The notes: a model not told the origin generated them from the letters alone. Shown: positions 22,710 to 35,212, counted from the first letter of the stretch. The stretch: 64,000 nucleotides of DNA from Dichomitus squalens LYAD-421 SS1 (GCF_000275845.1 NW_006766963.1:7322-71321); one strand, 5' to 3'. Translations and numbers: made by a program.

Positions 22710-24869
22710 TGGTGCGCTTCCCGCCTGCTACCCCATGCCCCGACGGCACCATGCTGATACGGTGCTCCAGATCACCGGGGCTCTCTGGCTATCCGCAGGG
22801 AAAACCAGTAACTAGTGTCGAACGCGCTCCCTGCGTACGGTTAGTGACATCGCCGAGCATCAAACACTAAAGGCTCGTGCACTGCCACGTCGCCGATTGT
22901 TCTGCTACTATGCCTCCGGCGTACTTAGATGATGGCGATGCATTGCCGTTACGGAGCGTTGTCGGTCGAAAATAGTGCTGAGGCCATACTCCTCCAAGGG
23001 CATCTCTCGACAAAACCGATTCAATTGAGACTCGGTGAAGATCGCAAGTACGAGGGTTTGCCCACCGTTCAACGGTCTGTGGGTATAGCTAAGTTTCTGT
23101 CGTAACGTGACCCATCTCCAACGCGGAGGTGCGGTCACAGGGGGATTAGCTAGCGCTCTACTGGAGGCACGTATGCTGCTTTGATGATTCCTCTATGAGC
23201 GATCCATCATAGACACGACCTCGACGAACGACTTCCACTACTTTCAATCCCTTGATCGCAGCGCTCTCTTTACGGTTTAAGATGATGTATGCAGCTGCCG
23301 GGCATAACTGTATGGATACAGCCCAAGAATCCGTATTTCACTCTTCACAGAACTTGTCCACTAGCCCACTTGTTTCGATCCAGCATATGCAAACCATCGA
23401 CGGGATAGCCCTCATCTCAAAGGAATACTCCATCACAGGTAAGTTGACCAAACTTTCCATCGCACAATTCCTCGTGTTACGCGAGCAACAAGGTGTTTAG
23501 GTCATCAACCCCCTTATGCCGACGACCATCTACCTGAACGGGTTGCTTTCGGAAAGAAGAGCGTAAGGCTTGCCATGCCTAGCGGGAGCACGCGCACGAA
23601 GCCGGACGGTCTCAGCCTGGGGGGTAGGCTGGAGCTGGAATTGGGACTCAAACTTATAGGGGCACAAGGCAGTCAGCGCGGCGTTGCGCTCGGGCAGTGT
23701 CTCCCTTAACCTTCTTGTCGCTTGTGCGGCGGAAGCCCTGCATGGCCACTGCGACCCATATCGTGTTAAGCAGGCATGCGGATATCGTCCTGGAGGTAGC
23801 GTGTGTGGGCTCCCCACGTCAAGCTCAATATTTGTATCGAACATCGATCATTGCTGACTCGCACTCAGGTCGAGATCCAACCCGACCGGATAATGAAGGC
23901 ACCCGGACAGGTGACGTCCTCGTTTTCCTCCTACCTCCGTACTCTGGCATGGCGGCCATTCACACACGCTGTAACCTCGACAGACGGTACTTTCAGTTAC
24001 GCTTCCACCTCGCGCAACGCGCGAGCCCACAGCACACCAGGGAGCGCGAAATCGTCCGGCTTTCATCACCGCCTCTGTGAAAGAGCTCTGCGTCTATAAT
24101 AGCCAATTCCATGTCTCCGGTGCGTATGAGCAAAGCCAAGTCGTCATAAGCACGCACACGGCATACTGCGGTCGGGTTCTGTAGCGCGGACGAGGCGAGC
24201 GCAGATGCGTTGCCGCATGAGGAGGAGAGCATGCTTCAACGTCTGGGAACGGCACTCTAGGTTGGTGCGGACTGGTAGCTCAGTGTGGTACATGCTTGAC
24301 CCATCCGTGAGCAGGCCAACCACCACATGCTCGCTGCGCGTTCATTCAGTGCCAGGGACAGAGCGGGCGAGTTTGTATCCACTTCTTGTTCAGCAACGTG
24401 AAAAACCTTCTACTTATGCTTCTGTCTGACACCGCCAGGAAGACTCCCTCCATCATCCCCAGGAAGTCGTGCTTTGACTCGTTATTTTTTCAGGGAAGAT
24501 ACACCGTTTGAGGCAAGGGCTTCCCCGGATCCGAACTGATCGAACACTGACATATACCTACGACACGGAGCCCCGCAGATCAACTCAGTCTCATGTACGG
24601 AGATTGAATGGCTTTTCACCGCAATATAGTAGCACTGGCACTGAAGGCTAGGCATACGTATTTCGGCTCAATCATTCACTCAATATGGTATCATTAATGC
24701 CGTAGGTTCCCGTAATATCGTAGGGACCGTACAGCGTTCTGACATAGTAGTATGGTAGGCTTAGCTTGCGTGATTAGCATGCTCGCTTCATTCAAGGTAC
24801 TCCCGACAACGTTTCCTGAGAATATGATATTGCACGCTTGTCAAAACGGGTCAGTGTCCAACGCCATAC
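22710..24869. other. No gene seen
   Basis: About 2.2 kb without a supportable gene. Short ORFs such as 23252-23500 and 23697-24080 (plus strand) lack motifs and splice partners. A tRNA A-box-like string near 24271 has no B box. Confidence 0.45.
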
Positions 24870-24872
24870 CGA

Positions 24873-24880
24873 CTATATAA
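24873..24880 (+). promoter_or_regulatory. TATA box of DUF6535 gene
   Basis: CTATATAAGCCC stands about 320 bp upstream of the chosen ATG of the DUF6535 gene. It implies a 5' leader of some 290 bases, which may include a short non-coding exon. Confidence 0.45.
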
Positions 24881-25199
24881 GCCCAAGGCCCCACTAATAT
24901 GACCTCCCAGCTTCTCTAGTGATCCCTCTGTCTACTCTCTTGCAAGATCCGCTGGTGTTCATTGTCATAGGTCACGCCATATCGGAGCGATCGCCACCAC
25001 AGGCAGGGGACTTGATTTTGCGGCTATACCTCTGCCGAGACGCATTGCACGGCTGGTACCCCATAAACCACAATTGCGAGATCCAGGCCAATACACCGCA
25101 AGACATTCACATTGGGGTATTGTGAGCATTTCAGCCCTATTATCAGCCCTATTATCGACAAACAGTTTCACTCATCAGCTCATAGCAGAAGCTGAGGGG

Positions 25200-27426
25200 A
25201 TGGAGAACGCGATGATTGCATTGGCGCAAATGCCAGCGGCTGAACACAGAGAAGTTCTCGAACAGGCAGTGAGTATATCTGAATGAGTATCACACCCTCC
25301 AGCTCACGTGTCGCAAGGATGCGCCCGAAGACCCGGATACGCCCCTCACCAAGTCGGTCAGTGTTTGACATCCTTCTGCGGACTCTTGATAATCGTTCTG
25401 AATGAATCAAAAGAAAGCATACCAGATGCTCCAAGAGCAGATAGACCTCGTGTCCACCGAAGATACGAGAATACAGGCATGGCGCGACGCGGCCAACGTA
25501 GTCAAAGTTTACAATGACGAGCTTGTCGATCAATGGAACAAGGAGATTGATGGGCTGCTGACATTTGTGAGTGATGGTTTCCATGTATGAAGGGCCATGA
25601 GCGAGGACTTAGCGAGACCCAATCAGGCTGGACTATTTTCGGCGGTCCTCACCGCGTTCAACGTCTTGGCGTACCCACTGCTCCTGCCCCTACCAACCGA
25701 CCAGACCACGGCCATTCTTTTGCAGATCTCCGCACAGCTTTCGAGTTTCTCCGTAAACCCATCTTTCGTGAACTCCACACGGCCTGCTTTCGACTCGCTG
25801 CCACCTCCACCGCCTTTCCAAGCCCCTCGGTATGCTGTGTGGCTAAACTCACTTTGGTTTATCAGCATCGTCTTGAGTCTTGCTTCCGCGACGATCGGTA
25901 TCATCGTGAAACAATGGCTAAAGGAGCATGGCTCTGGACTATATGCCATTGCTGAGGAGATCATCCGGCGGAGGCAAGATCGGTTGAATAACCTGAACTT
26001 GTGGCATGTCACGGCAATTGTAGCGGTGCTTCCCGTTCTCCTCCTGGCGGCGTTGATCTTTTTTCTCGTCGGCATGGTCGTGTTCCTATACAACACCAAT
26101 ATCACCGTTGCAACTGTGGTGGTCGTACCCACTGCAGCACTGTTTGCTTTTCTGGCCGGCACTACTCTTCTTCCCATCTTGTTCAGCAGCTGCTGCTATC
26201 ACTCGCCGCAAGCCCGGGCTGCGAGCTACGTCTGGAAATGGACCCGACCCATCGTCCTACCAATACCGCTATGGTCCCTCGTTATCTCCTTGGGACTCGT
26301 CTTCGTGGGACCCATTTTCGCCTACATGACACTATCCCCCCAACGAAAGGCAGCCATCAAAGCCTGCTTTCGCGCCCTCCGTGACCGCTACGCGTCGTTC
26401 CGTTCGGCCCTTACCCAGATGGCTGAACGACTCGCACAATGGTGGTCCCGTTGGATGGCTCCGACAATGAGCCTTCGGAAGTGGGAGTGGAGAGGCGAGG
26501 AGTCAGTCAGGACCACTGAAAACCCGGCCACCTTCGATGGAGACATGCTCTCGGAGGCGTACACCATCACCCTCAATAGTTGGGACCTCGAGCGAACAAA
26601 GCCGTTTATGTACGATTTGACACGTGCCCCGGAGGTCGCTGCGAGGTACATGCTGAAGATCGAGAAGACGTTGAAAGAACGATGGGATCTCACATCTCTC
26701 CCAGACGACATCAGACACCGATACACCGATCTTGTCGCGTACATCGCAAAGGTAGCTGTGCTGAGATCACCAGATTCGGTCCTCATGCAGGCCCATAGCG
26801 ATCTGCTTGGTTCGTCCGTCTTGCGACTCCGGAACGTGGGGCAGATACTACATGAAGAGTTTACCTCGAACATCAGTAAGTCCACATCAAACCACGCGCC
26901 TTCGATTGACACTGAAGTTCATACAGTAGCTAGAGTGGCGGTAGAGAACACCGAAAAGGCTAGGGCGGAGTACGACAAAGGCGAGCTTCCGAGTCTATCG
27001 GCTTTGGGATGGTACATGCGCACAATCGCGACTTGTATCAGCTGTGTCGCGCTCATGAGCGACTGTGCATATTCGACCCTCCAAAAGGAGCAGAGAGTGG
27101 ATATCCGCGGCGCCATACGAAAGTTCCAGGAGTTCCTCAATTCCGACGAGCCGGCTCGTTGGAAAACCTCTTGGAAGGACCCTTCTAAAGCCAAGTCCGC
27201 AGGAGCGTCTTATCGTCTACTAGAAGAGGCTGTGACCTGGTGCAAGACGAAGTCCGGGGAGGAATGGGGGTCCGAGGCCAATTTGAAGCCCCAGGACAGA
27301 CCGGTCTCCGTGGAGGTGTATAGAGATCTGGTCCCAGTCAATTTTGCCGCCGACCTGAGAAAGCTATCCCGTACTTTCTGGGTCGTACCTGCACGGACTG
27401 ATCCTGTCTTAGCTTCGCTGTTGTAG
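25200..27426 (+). CDS. DUF6535 multi-pass membrane protein
   Basis: Exons 25200-25268, 25318-25356, 25426-25566 and 25627-27426 join in phase to 682 residues. A further 51-bp in-frame intron is likely at 26876-26926 (GTAAGT...ACAG), giving 665. The conserved DUF6535 region starts in exon 3 (IQAWRDAANVVKVYNDELVD, WNKEIDGLLTF) and continues AGLFSAVLTAFNVLAYPLLL, a second hydrophobic stretch LNSLWFISIVLSLASATIG, then LLLAALIFFLVGMVVFLYN and two more, so about five membrane segments before residue 300. The C-terminal half is soluble and helical. The family is abundant in Agaricomycetes and has no known function. The same frame stays open upstream of 25200, so an earlier exon is possible. Confidence 0.85.
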
Positions 27427-27835
27427 ACCTATCTCGCATGACGTGTCGACTATGTGAGTTGGACCATTCAGCTACGCTCGATAGGGGTTCTAAAAAGGGT
27501 TTGCTTAGTTGTATGACATCGTTATATGACATGTTACGCTGCTTCCTGGTTTCGACGTATGTTATACAGGTTGATGTTGGGCTCGGACTCTCTCTAGTAT
27601 TTATGTGCGTGGTCTGTCGAGATATGAGAACCGACTGTGATAGCTCATCGTCAAATAGACCCGACGTAGCAAGGTCTAAACTGATATGAGTGAATCTTGG
27701 GCGTTGGAAGAGGTAAGAGTTTGCCAACACTGAAGATGACGCGGGCGTCGTTTCAAGGGACCGCCGGTCCGGAATCTCCAGCTCTATGGCACACCACAAC
27801 CGCCCGTGCGTACTCTCACCTTCCTCCCCTCCCCC
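27427..27835. other. Intergenic, no gene seen
   Basis: This stretch lies between the end of the DUF6535 gene and the start of the zinc-finger gene on the same strand. It holds nothing recognisable apart from the upstream region of the latter. Confidence 0.5.
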
Positions 27836-29280
27836 ATGGCATCCTTCAAGCGAGCCCGCTCTCCTCAGAACACCGACCTGTCCCCATCGCCCTCGCCGAC
27901 CAACTCGCCGACGCCCAAACTCGCCCGGGCGAGCGCGACACCGCCACTAGCCGGGCAGCCATCGACATCGACATCGGCCGCGAGCCACAGCGGCATCCTC
28001 TGCACGCTACCCCCGACATGCAACCCCCCGAACCGGCCGACGGCGCTCGCTGGGACACACGAACTCGAGTCGCACTATGCGATGTACCACGCGCATGTGT
28101 GCGAGCAGAAGGGGTGCGGGTGCGTGTTCCCCGATGCGTGGCTGCTGGAGTTGGTGAGTGGCATATTCTCTTTGTTCTGAGTCTGGTCTCCTTCCACGCG
28201 CCGTGCGCGATGTGATAGAGGGAGCCGTTCTGCTCGTGAGGATCTGCTGGGAGCCCTTTGAGCTGACCGTTGGTCGTGTGCTACCGCAGCACCAAACAGA
28301 GTGCCATGACCCGCTTGCTGCGGTACGCCAGGAACGCGGGGAGAAGATCGTGCGTGGTTCGTCTCTTTTTCAACGTTCTGATCGAAACTGAAAAGGGTTC
28401 TTTGTAGTTTGCGTGCCATCTGGCGACGTGCACGCGCAAGTTCTCGACACCCAAAACACGCAGACTGCACCTCATACAAGCACACGGCTATCCCAAGGAG
28501 TACTTCTTCGCCGTCACGAACAAGGGTGTCGGTGGTCTTCTCAAGAAGTGGGGCGAGGGCGCGAGCTTGCTACGCAAACAATGGAAGCCTCGCGAGGACG
28601 GCGCTATAGAAGAAGGGGAGGACGAGGGCGAGGAAGATGCGGACGCGGACGCGACGGAGGCAGAGTCGGAAGCGCATGCAGAAGCTGCAGGAGACGACGA
28701 TGGCGACGAAGACGAGATCCTACTAGAGAAAATACAGATCGTACGGCCCGCGGGGCTCGCGACGGCAGCGCCTGAAACGCAAACGACAGGCAGCCCGAAG
28801 AAGGCGCGCAGAGCGAAGGGCAAGGACAAAGACAAGAGGTCTGATGCAGAAGCGGCGGCGAAGCCCGCAGCGGGGGACGTCGACGGCCTCGCGAGCTCGC
28901 TCGACGCCCTGTCTCTCGTCCCGACCTCGATCCAGTTCGGGCGCGGGGCAAAGCGCGGTGCGCTCCAAGGCGGTCGCGGGCGCGGGCATGCACGCAGGGG
29001 AAGCGTAGGAAGGGGGCACGACATAAGCGATACCCAATTGGACGCGGACGTGGCTCACGATGACGCTGCCATGGACGTCGACCATACCCAGGCTGCCCCT
29101 TCGCATTCACGGGGGCAGTATCTCCCGAGGGGTGGGGCGAGGGGCGTCATCACGATTTCGAGGGGAGACGCAGTGCGCGGGATGGGGAGGGGTCGGGGGC
29201 GTGGACCCCCTCGGGGAGTCGTGCTAGGCGCGGGTAGTGGAAGGGGAATGGGCCCCGGGCGCGGTGTGAGTAAGGGATGA
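27836..29280 (+). CDS. ZNF511-like C2H2 zinc-finger protein
   Basis: Exons 27836-28153, 28290-28349 and 28408-29280 join in phase to 416 residues. After a Ser/Pro-rich start come three finger-like units: HELESHYAMYHAHVC, CEQKGCGCVFPDAWLLELHQ running into TECHDPL, and FACHLATCTRKFSTPKTRRL running into HLIQAHGYPKEYFF. This order and the HGYP-K-x-F end match the conserved ZNF511 family, nuclear proteins of poorly known role. A long acidic segment (about 225-275), a Lys/Arg patch and a C-terminal RGG/GRG tract (about 335-416) suggest RNA or nucleolar contacts. The start ATG has a good context (CCCCATGG). Confidence 0.85.
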
Positions 29281-29808
29281 AGTAGTGCCGACGCTCTCTG
29301 ACGCACGGATGGCGCACGGATGTACGAGTACGGTGCTGAATCTACCAGGCAATGTATGACAGTGCGGCCCAGATGCTCCCTCGCGCTTGGCTCGTTGCGG
29401 AACGGTCATGTAGACTGACGCGCAGAATCGGACGTGCGTTATCCCTTCGCCATCATGAACGCGCTGCATCCTCGTGGTGCTACCGTGCTATAGGTGCGTA
29501 TCGTCAAGTCTCTTCGGAAGACAAGTCGGCGCGGCCACAATGCTCAGGGACCAGACTGATTGAAGCGCAGTCGCCTTACGAACGCGATGCCGGCCAATGG
29601 GTGCGGTCACCCTATCAAGATTTGGCCATCGCGCTTGGGCCGAGGTGAATGCGAAGATGGCGCAATGGCTACACGGCAACGAACAACAGAAGTCTAGAGC
29701 AGTGAAGCGCAGGAGTACAATGATAAAGGAGAGGAGGACAGGGAGAATCAATCGGCAGCGTCCGTACGTCTCAGTTTGAACATGTTGGGGAGGCAACATG
29801 TCCAAAAT
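29281..29808. other. Intergenic between convergent genes
   Basis: This is the 3' side of both the zinc-finger gene (plus) and the DUF6533 gene (minus). No gene is seen. Confidence 0.5.
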
Positions 29809-31365
29809 CTATGGTAGTAGTTCCTCCGCTTCTTGAGGGGTCGATCCAGAGGCGCCCTGATCAACGCCTGCATTCCCACTCTCACCACGTTCGTCTGCTT
29901 CGTCGTCCTGACGGAGAAAGTCCTCTGGTGGAAGATAAGCCCCTAGTGAGCCGATGACCCGCTCAAATATGATAGAGCTGTCGTGGGACGTGGTCAAAAC
30001 TCGCGAAGAGCCTCCGTTGACAGCTCGCAGATTGGCCTTCTGAAGACGTATAAGAAAGCGAGAGACGAGGATGCCGGATATCCTAGATAGGTGTTCCCAA
30101 TAGGAACGCGCCAGTTGTGGTTAGTCAACATTTAACACCGTGTACGATGACTGTGTACATACGGGGTCACGAAGTTACTGATGTTACTAGTCTGTCCTAA
30201 GGATGGCACATCGAACTAAAGAGAGTCAATGTTGGAGCATACTTTAGGTGACTTCAGACGTACTGAGAGCAATGTGAACGTCATGTGCAGCACGTTGAGA
30301 GCAGCAAGAATTCTAGGCCGGCATGGGACTAAGCACTGCCAGCATTGCGATTGATTCTGACTTACAAAAAGTAGATGGTTCCTATGTTCTGAAGTGATTA
30401 GCACTATCGAGAGAAAATACTCGCCTCGATTGATTTGCACTCACCATCCACAAGAAGAACGTTGGTTATGGTGCCCTTCAATTGACCCAAACGACGAACG
30501 TCATAGCGGCTGGACAAGGTGAGCCACGTTGCGCCAATGGCAAGACAATCGGCAGCAATGACGCTTGTACGGGTGACCACTGTCACTGTAGTTTTGTGTG
30601 AGATGAGTGCGAGACATGACGAGAACGGAGGTCCTACGTCTAGACGATGAACTAGTGTCAATGGATTGTTCAGTAATGCGGTGGTAAGGGGTCACGTTTT
30701 TGCTGCACTTAGGGTCGTATCGCTGGCTGGAAGACATCCGACATATGGCTCGTTCACACCCGTCAGTCCAAACGTGAACTGAGTCTGTGATCATGCGCTG
30801 TTGTAAGAATTGGCCAGCTGGTGATGTTCGGTGTCACAGAGCTTACAAGGTTTGTTCCGAAAGGTACTGCGGAGAGGAGCAAGGTAATAGCCGATAAGAT
30901 TATGCTCTTGCGGAGCGCATACACACGTATACCCGTGAACACTGGAGAAGTCGTATTATATAAGACGTCTGATGGAACAAGCAGAGGGCACAATGCTCAC
31001 TTGCCAGGATCAGGAAGGTGCAGAATTCAACAGCTGTGTTGCCTTTGGCAGTGGCGACACAACTAGATAGGTCACTGCAAGTCAGCTCGAAGCGCACCTA
31101 CCAGAGAGGATGCAACGCCGTAGAACATTACCTCTGGCAGAGCGATGACGTGAGTCACGGTCAGACAGTGGAAGGCTTGGAGTCCCGAACGGGCTGCTAC
31201 GCACCTGGGCGGACATTCCCAAGTATGCCGCCATGCTCCAGACCAAGTCGAGCAGTGTCACGTATTTATTCAGCCAGAACAGAATGGCGGCAACGGTGAC
31301 CTTTCTTCCCCAGAAACACCGAAGCTCATCGCCGGTAGTGATGATTGAATCATAACAGAAAAGGA
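29809..31365 (-). CDS. DUF6533 seven-helix-type membrane protein (copy 1)
   Basis: A chain of short exons on the minus strand reads as the DUF6533 family. Pieces in order are YDSIITTGDELRCFWGRKVT, AAILFWLNKYVTLLDLVWSM (31365-31205), FTGIRVYALRKSIILSAITL, VNEPYVGCLPASDTTLSA, TRTSVIAADCLAIGATWLTL, GQLKGTITNVLLVDG, NIGTIYF, ILAALNVLHMTFTLLS, FDVPSLGQTSNISNFVTP, then ISGILVSRFLIRLQKANL and an acidic tail to the TAG at 29809. These give about six or seven membrane helices. Members are very numerous in Agaricomycetes and their function is unknown. The first exon (upstream of 31365) and one donor near 30700 are not resolved, so integrity is likely but unproven. Confidence 0.78.
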
Positions 31366-32599
31366 CTGTGACGTCATGATGAATAAGTCAGCTACATGAC
31401 CTTGTGAGGCGACCCCGAGGTGGACAGCTATTTAGCGAGGCATACCTGCTCCCGCTAAAGAGGTGTAGCCGTGATTTAGACTATATGGGAGGAAGCATAC
31501 TATCAGATCACTTGTCACACTTCAGTTGAGAATGGGAGGTGAATCACTTGCTAATATAACCGTTCACAATCTGGGAAGTCTGTGATGGTAAGGACATAAC
31601 GACTGGTAAGCTAGTGGTCACCAGGACAGCGACAGGAGGAAGCTATTGGAGCACAGAGGCGAGCTGAGGCAGTATATTTGTATAGCCCGCTACAAGGTTT
31701 GAATCATTGTGAAAATATGCCCAAACATTGATATGAGAACGCTTCACTCACAGGTCTTCAGTGAAGTAGATTGTGATCTTTGATCATAACTGATCTCGGA
31801 GTACCCACTACTTCTTACGACGTGCTTCATTTCTCACGCAATGCCGCACAATCACGCACTGGCCTCGGGTACACGACATGGTAGACCTTCTGCTCGGCTA
31901 CAGTGACATGTAGAATTCAATTGACCGAGCAAGCATACATCTGAACTTTAACTCACTACCACATGCAGAGCTATCATCCTCCGGACTGACGCCATATGTC
32001 CTATTCGCACACATGAACTCATTAGGGACCGCGATTGACGCAGCGGCTTTATCTAGAGCTAGATATAAGGAGTGTAAGGATTGAAGACAAGTGAAGCGAT
32101 ACAGCTACGTAACTGACGATGCGACACAGCAATGGTCAGTCGCGCCTCTGCAACGTTATCGCTCCCATCGTATCATCGGCTCCAGTCCGATACAGGTGAT
32201 AGAAAAAATAGCACATGATAAACAAACTCAAAACACTAAAGTTCCGATTCCATCGCCGCCTGAGACCTTGGGCACTGCCTGTAGTCACATATCCGGTGCA
32301 GCAGTGGCGACGTTGAGTGCTGACATGATGCAAGACCTTCGTCCCAAGAGCCTGGAGCACATCAGAAAGACACGGGATATGAAGGGGTGGACGAGACGGC
32401 GGGAGCCTGCGCGGATGACGCCTTCTCAAGCTCTGAGAGAGCGCCGACTCGGATGCCGCGTATCCTTGATTGTCCTCAAATGTCCAACTAGATGGCCTCG
32501 AAGTGGCTGTAAGCATGGAATAGTGAGTAGTGATACAGATAGCAGGTACAAAGCGGTGAGGATGAAGTCCGAGAATGGCATCAGACAACGGGGCAGCAT
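31366..32599. other. Upstream region of DUF6533 copy 1
   Basis: The missing first exon of the DUF6533 gene probably lies in the part next to 31366, but I cannot fix it. The part towards 32599 is the 3' side of RPB7. The plus-strand ORF 32091-32603 is antisense and not supported. Confidence 0.4.
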
Positions 32600-33449
32600 T
32601 TAGTCGATAACGCCAAGGTGGTCTTCCTTGATTGTGCCGATGGCGAACTGTCAAACAGGTCGAGGTGCGAGCCAACGTCCTTGCATTAGTGCGCTCGTCC
32701 CATCGCAAGGACGTAACAGTGTAGGGATACGCACAATCTCCGTAGCGTCGACGCGCGTACCGACAATTTTTAGACGCACCCTAGTGTTCTTCTCTATAAC
32801 CTGGAAACGCATTGAAGGGCCAAGAAAGGACTCGAGAAATAAGACGCGGACTAACCTGGTCTTCTGACGCGAATGATGGTGGGTTTGAGTTGGGGTCGAA
32901 CTTCAACTCAGGGTGGATGAGCTACGAGGGACGTCGTGGCGCAAGATCAACATCGACGCGAGCGAAGTAGAGCACGCCACAGCAGCGAGGACTCACTTGG
33001 TGGGACACGAAGACGGTCAAGGGTCCGACATCCGCGAAAAAGCCCATCTAACCACCGCAACCAACCGCTAGTACCCGGCCACAAGCATATCGCAGCATGA
33101 GCACGAACAAAGCGCACCTTGTTCACGTTGTTTACCACTCCATCTACCACTTGCCCCTTGAACGGCTTGAACACGATGGCGCGGTAGCGCGTTACGAATT
33201 CAGCTTGTCCGCTCCCTGGCATGACCATGCCCTTCCCGATGTCCAAAATGGATACGACAGCTATGATGTATCCAAATTCGCCGGAACACGTTCCTTCGAC
33301 GTCCGAGTAAAGTTTCGACTCGAGGAACTGCAGCATCCGCGGGCCGAAGTACGAGGGATGGAGGTGAATCGTGTGTGAAAGTTCTTTCTGTTGCACATCT
33401 TAGGTGTAGTGCTGGAAAAACTCGATAGAGTCCTTACGATGAAGAACAT
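32600..33449 (-). CDS. RPB7: RNA polymerase II subunit Rpb7
   Basis: Six exons (33449-33438, 33387-33118, 33047-32997, 32921-32856, 32800-32735, 32647-32600) keep phase and give 170 residues, the usual Rpb7 length. Exon 1 is only 12 bases (MFFI). The sequence runs KELSHTIHLHPSYFGPRM, LYSDVEGTCSGEFGYIIAVV, AIVFKPFKGQVVDGVVNNVN, MGFFADVGPLTVFVS and ends FAIGTIKEDHLGVID. Residues up to about 80 form the N-terminal RNP-like domain and the rest the OB/S1 domain that contacts nascent RNA. Rpb7 pairs with Rpb4 as the stalk of RNA polymerase II. It lies 127 bp from the tRNA-Ile gene, which is transcribed in the opposite direction. Confidence 0.95.
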
Positions 33450-33576
33450 TTTCGACTCTGCCGTCAAGGGATACTGAGGGTGATAGGAGCAGAAAGGGAA
33501 GTCGAGTCCGGTGAGGGCTTTCTCCCAGGGCGTTACCAAGCCTATTATATATTAATATTAGAAATAGTATGAACAT

Positions 33577-33679
33577 GGCCGGCTAGCTCAGTTGGTTAGA
33601 GCGTGGTGCTAATACGGGTTTGAACATGTGTTCTGACGGTGTGACGCCAAGGTCGTCGGTTCGACCCCGGCGCTGGCCA
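33577..33679 (+). tRNA. tRNA-Ile (anticodon AAU) with 29-bp intron
   Basis: The acceptor arm GGCCGGC pairs with GCTGGCC (one G:U), followed by discriminator A at 33679. The A box is TAGCTCAGTTGG and the B box GGTTCGACCCC. The anticodon loop reads CTAATA, then an intron at 33615-33643, then A, so the intron sits at the canonical position after base 37. The anticodon AAT (33611-33613) decodes isoleucine after A34 becomes inosine. The anticodon stem TGGTG/CGCCA closes once the intron is removed. A T-run at 33683-33687 can act as the Pol III terminator. An AT-rich tract (33543-33560) lies just upstream. Confidence 0.95.
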
Positions 33680-33792
33680 TGGTTTTTGCGCAGCATTTTC
33701 CTCATTTTCCTAAACTTTAGCTGCCATTCAGTGAGTCCCCACAGGTCTCCTATGATTGTAGTAGTTCATGCAAGGATCTGCGAATACATTAC

Positions 33793-33916
33793 CATGATGT
33801 GCATTGGCCAATGCCGCGGTCCCAAACAGAGGAGACAGGCCTGGACCGGGCATACATTCCCAGGCCGTTTCTCTGTGCTCGGTTTGGGTCCGGGGCATTG
33901 GTCAATGCCAGTCATG
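33793..33916. repeat. Long imperfect hairpin (inverted repeat)
   Basis: The segment 33793-33844 (starting CATGATGTGCATTGGCCAAT) pairs with 33860-33916 (ending ATTGGTCAATGCCAGTCATG). Arms of about 52-57 bases have a few mismatches and small bulges around a loop of about 15 bases. It has no coding frame of note. The shape fits a foldback element or a small-RNA precursor; nothing in the sequence alone decides between them. Confidence 0.7.
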
Positions 33917-34250
33917 TACACACGTGCATGTACAGTAACACGCCTTGTCCAGATATTGCCCGTCGTCGTGAACAACCGCCGTATGTCCATGGGTGACTCA
34001 GGTTGGCCAATATGGTGGAGACAACGTATGCGGAGGTTTACTCGAGAAATATATGACGGTTATAGTGAGGCTTAACTGAACTTGGGCAGTTGTCATATTG
34101 ACTCCTGTGAGCTTACATCATGCTCGTAACGCATCATGCTGCAAACGTTTCACGATCGCGCTCTCTTACCATGAGTGTTGAGCTCAAGCAAGTGCCTGGT
34201 GGCGTGATTTCTCTGCTAAATATTACAAGCGTAGGTGACTGATGGTGGAA

Positions 34251-35126
34251 TTAGACCGCAAAGCCCTGTAAGTGAAATGTCAGCTATTGTTCGAACACAG
34301 AAGGCTCCCCACGATGCTTACTCCGTTCACCCTGATCGTCTGGCCGTTTATCCAACTCGCCTCGTCGCTGACGAGGAATTGCACGAGGTTGCTGACCTCC
34401 TCCGCCTGGCCGAGCCGCTTTTGCGGATGGATGCTCTCGAAGAACGCGATCTGCTGCTCCGTCTTCCCATGGCGGAAGAGGTCGGTATCGATCGGTCCAG
34501 GGGCTACTGTGTTGACGTTGATGCCGCGCGCCCCGAGGTCCTTCGCAAGCACGCGGTTGATTTGCTCGACGGCGCCTTTGGTAGCGGCGTACAGGAGGTA
34601 GTTTGGAGGAATGGTGGATGCGTGTGTGAGGGACGTGGAGAAAAGGACAACCTTGGAGCCTGACAGGGACAAACAGATTCCGTTAACTCTTTAAGACCCC
34701 CTTGACTAAAAGTGCGAACATACCAGGCTTCAAATGCGGCGCGGCTGCCTGGGTGAGGAACAGAGGACCCTTCACGTTCGTGTCGAAATGCTTGGCGTAC
34801 TCCTGCTCGGTGACGTCCTTCAAAAGTGCGTACTCGAGGTATCCCGCGTTCAAGACCAGGCTGTCGATGCGCCCGAACTGTCCGAGTGCTGCGTCGACCA
34901 GTTTCTGGTTTCCGGCGAGGGAGCCGACGTCCGCCTAGACGGTGATCGCTTTACCCGCGCCCTTTGCGTTGATCTCGTCCGCGATGCTCTGCGCGACGGC
35001 GGCGCTCGCGACATAGTTGATAACAACGTTCGCGCCCTGGGATGCAAGGCGCTTCACGATCGCAGCGCCGATACCGCGCGAGGAGCCAGTAACAATCGAG
35101 ACGCGGCCTGTGAGAGGGAGAGACAT
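34251..35126 (-). pseudogene. Short-chain dehydrogenase/reductase with premature stop
   Basis: Three exons (35126-34724, 34659-34322, 34265-34251) keep phase over 252 codons, the usual SDR size. The family signs are all there: the cofactor motif TGSSRGIG near residue 12, NAG in SLVLNAGYLEY, the catalytic LLYAATKG (YxxxK) after STSLTHAS, and the ending SWINGQTIRVNGG. A TAG at 34935-34937 interrupts exon 1 between GKAITV and ADVGSLAG; a Gln codon would be expected, so one C to T change explains it. Without readthrough the product stops at 63 residues, so the gene is probably dead or recently lost. A TATA-like CTATATAA lies at 35205-35212. The substrate is unknown; the overall type resembles 3-ketoacyl-reductase-like SDRs. 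Confidence 0.82.
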
Positions 35127-35212
35127 GGAGTCAGGTATAATGTGGAGGAAGGGGATGTATGTAGTAGCTGAGGGGCTTACTGGCTTCCGAAGCGATGACC
35201 CGCCTTATATAG

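Noticed and set aside
24265..24320. tRNA-like string GGTAGCTCAGTGTGGTA
   Set aside because: It resembles a tRNA A box, but there is no B box, no acceptor pairing and no terminator.
32091..32603. 170-codon frame on the plus strand
   Set aside because: It abuts the 3' end of RPB7 in antisense and shows no domain; codon content is not convincing.
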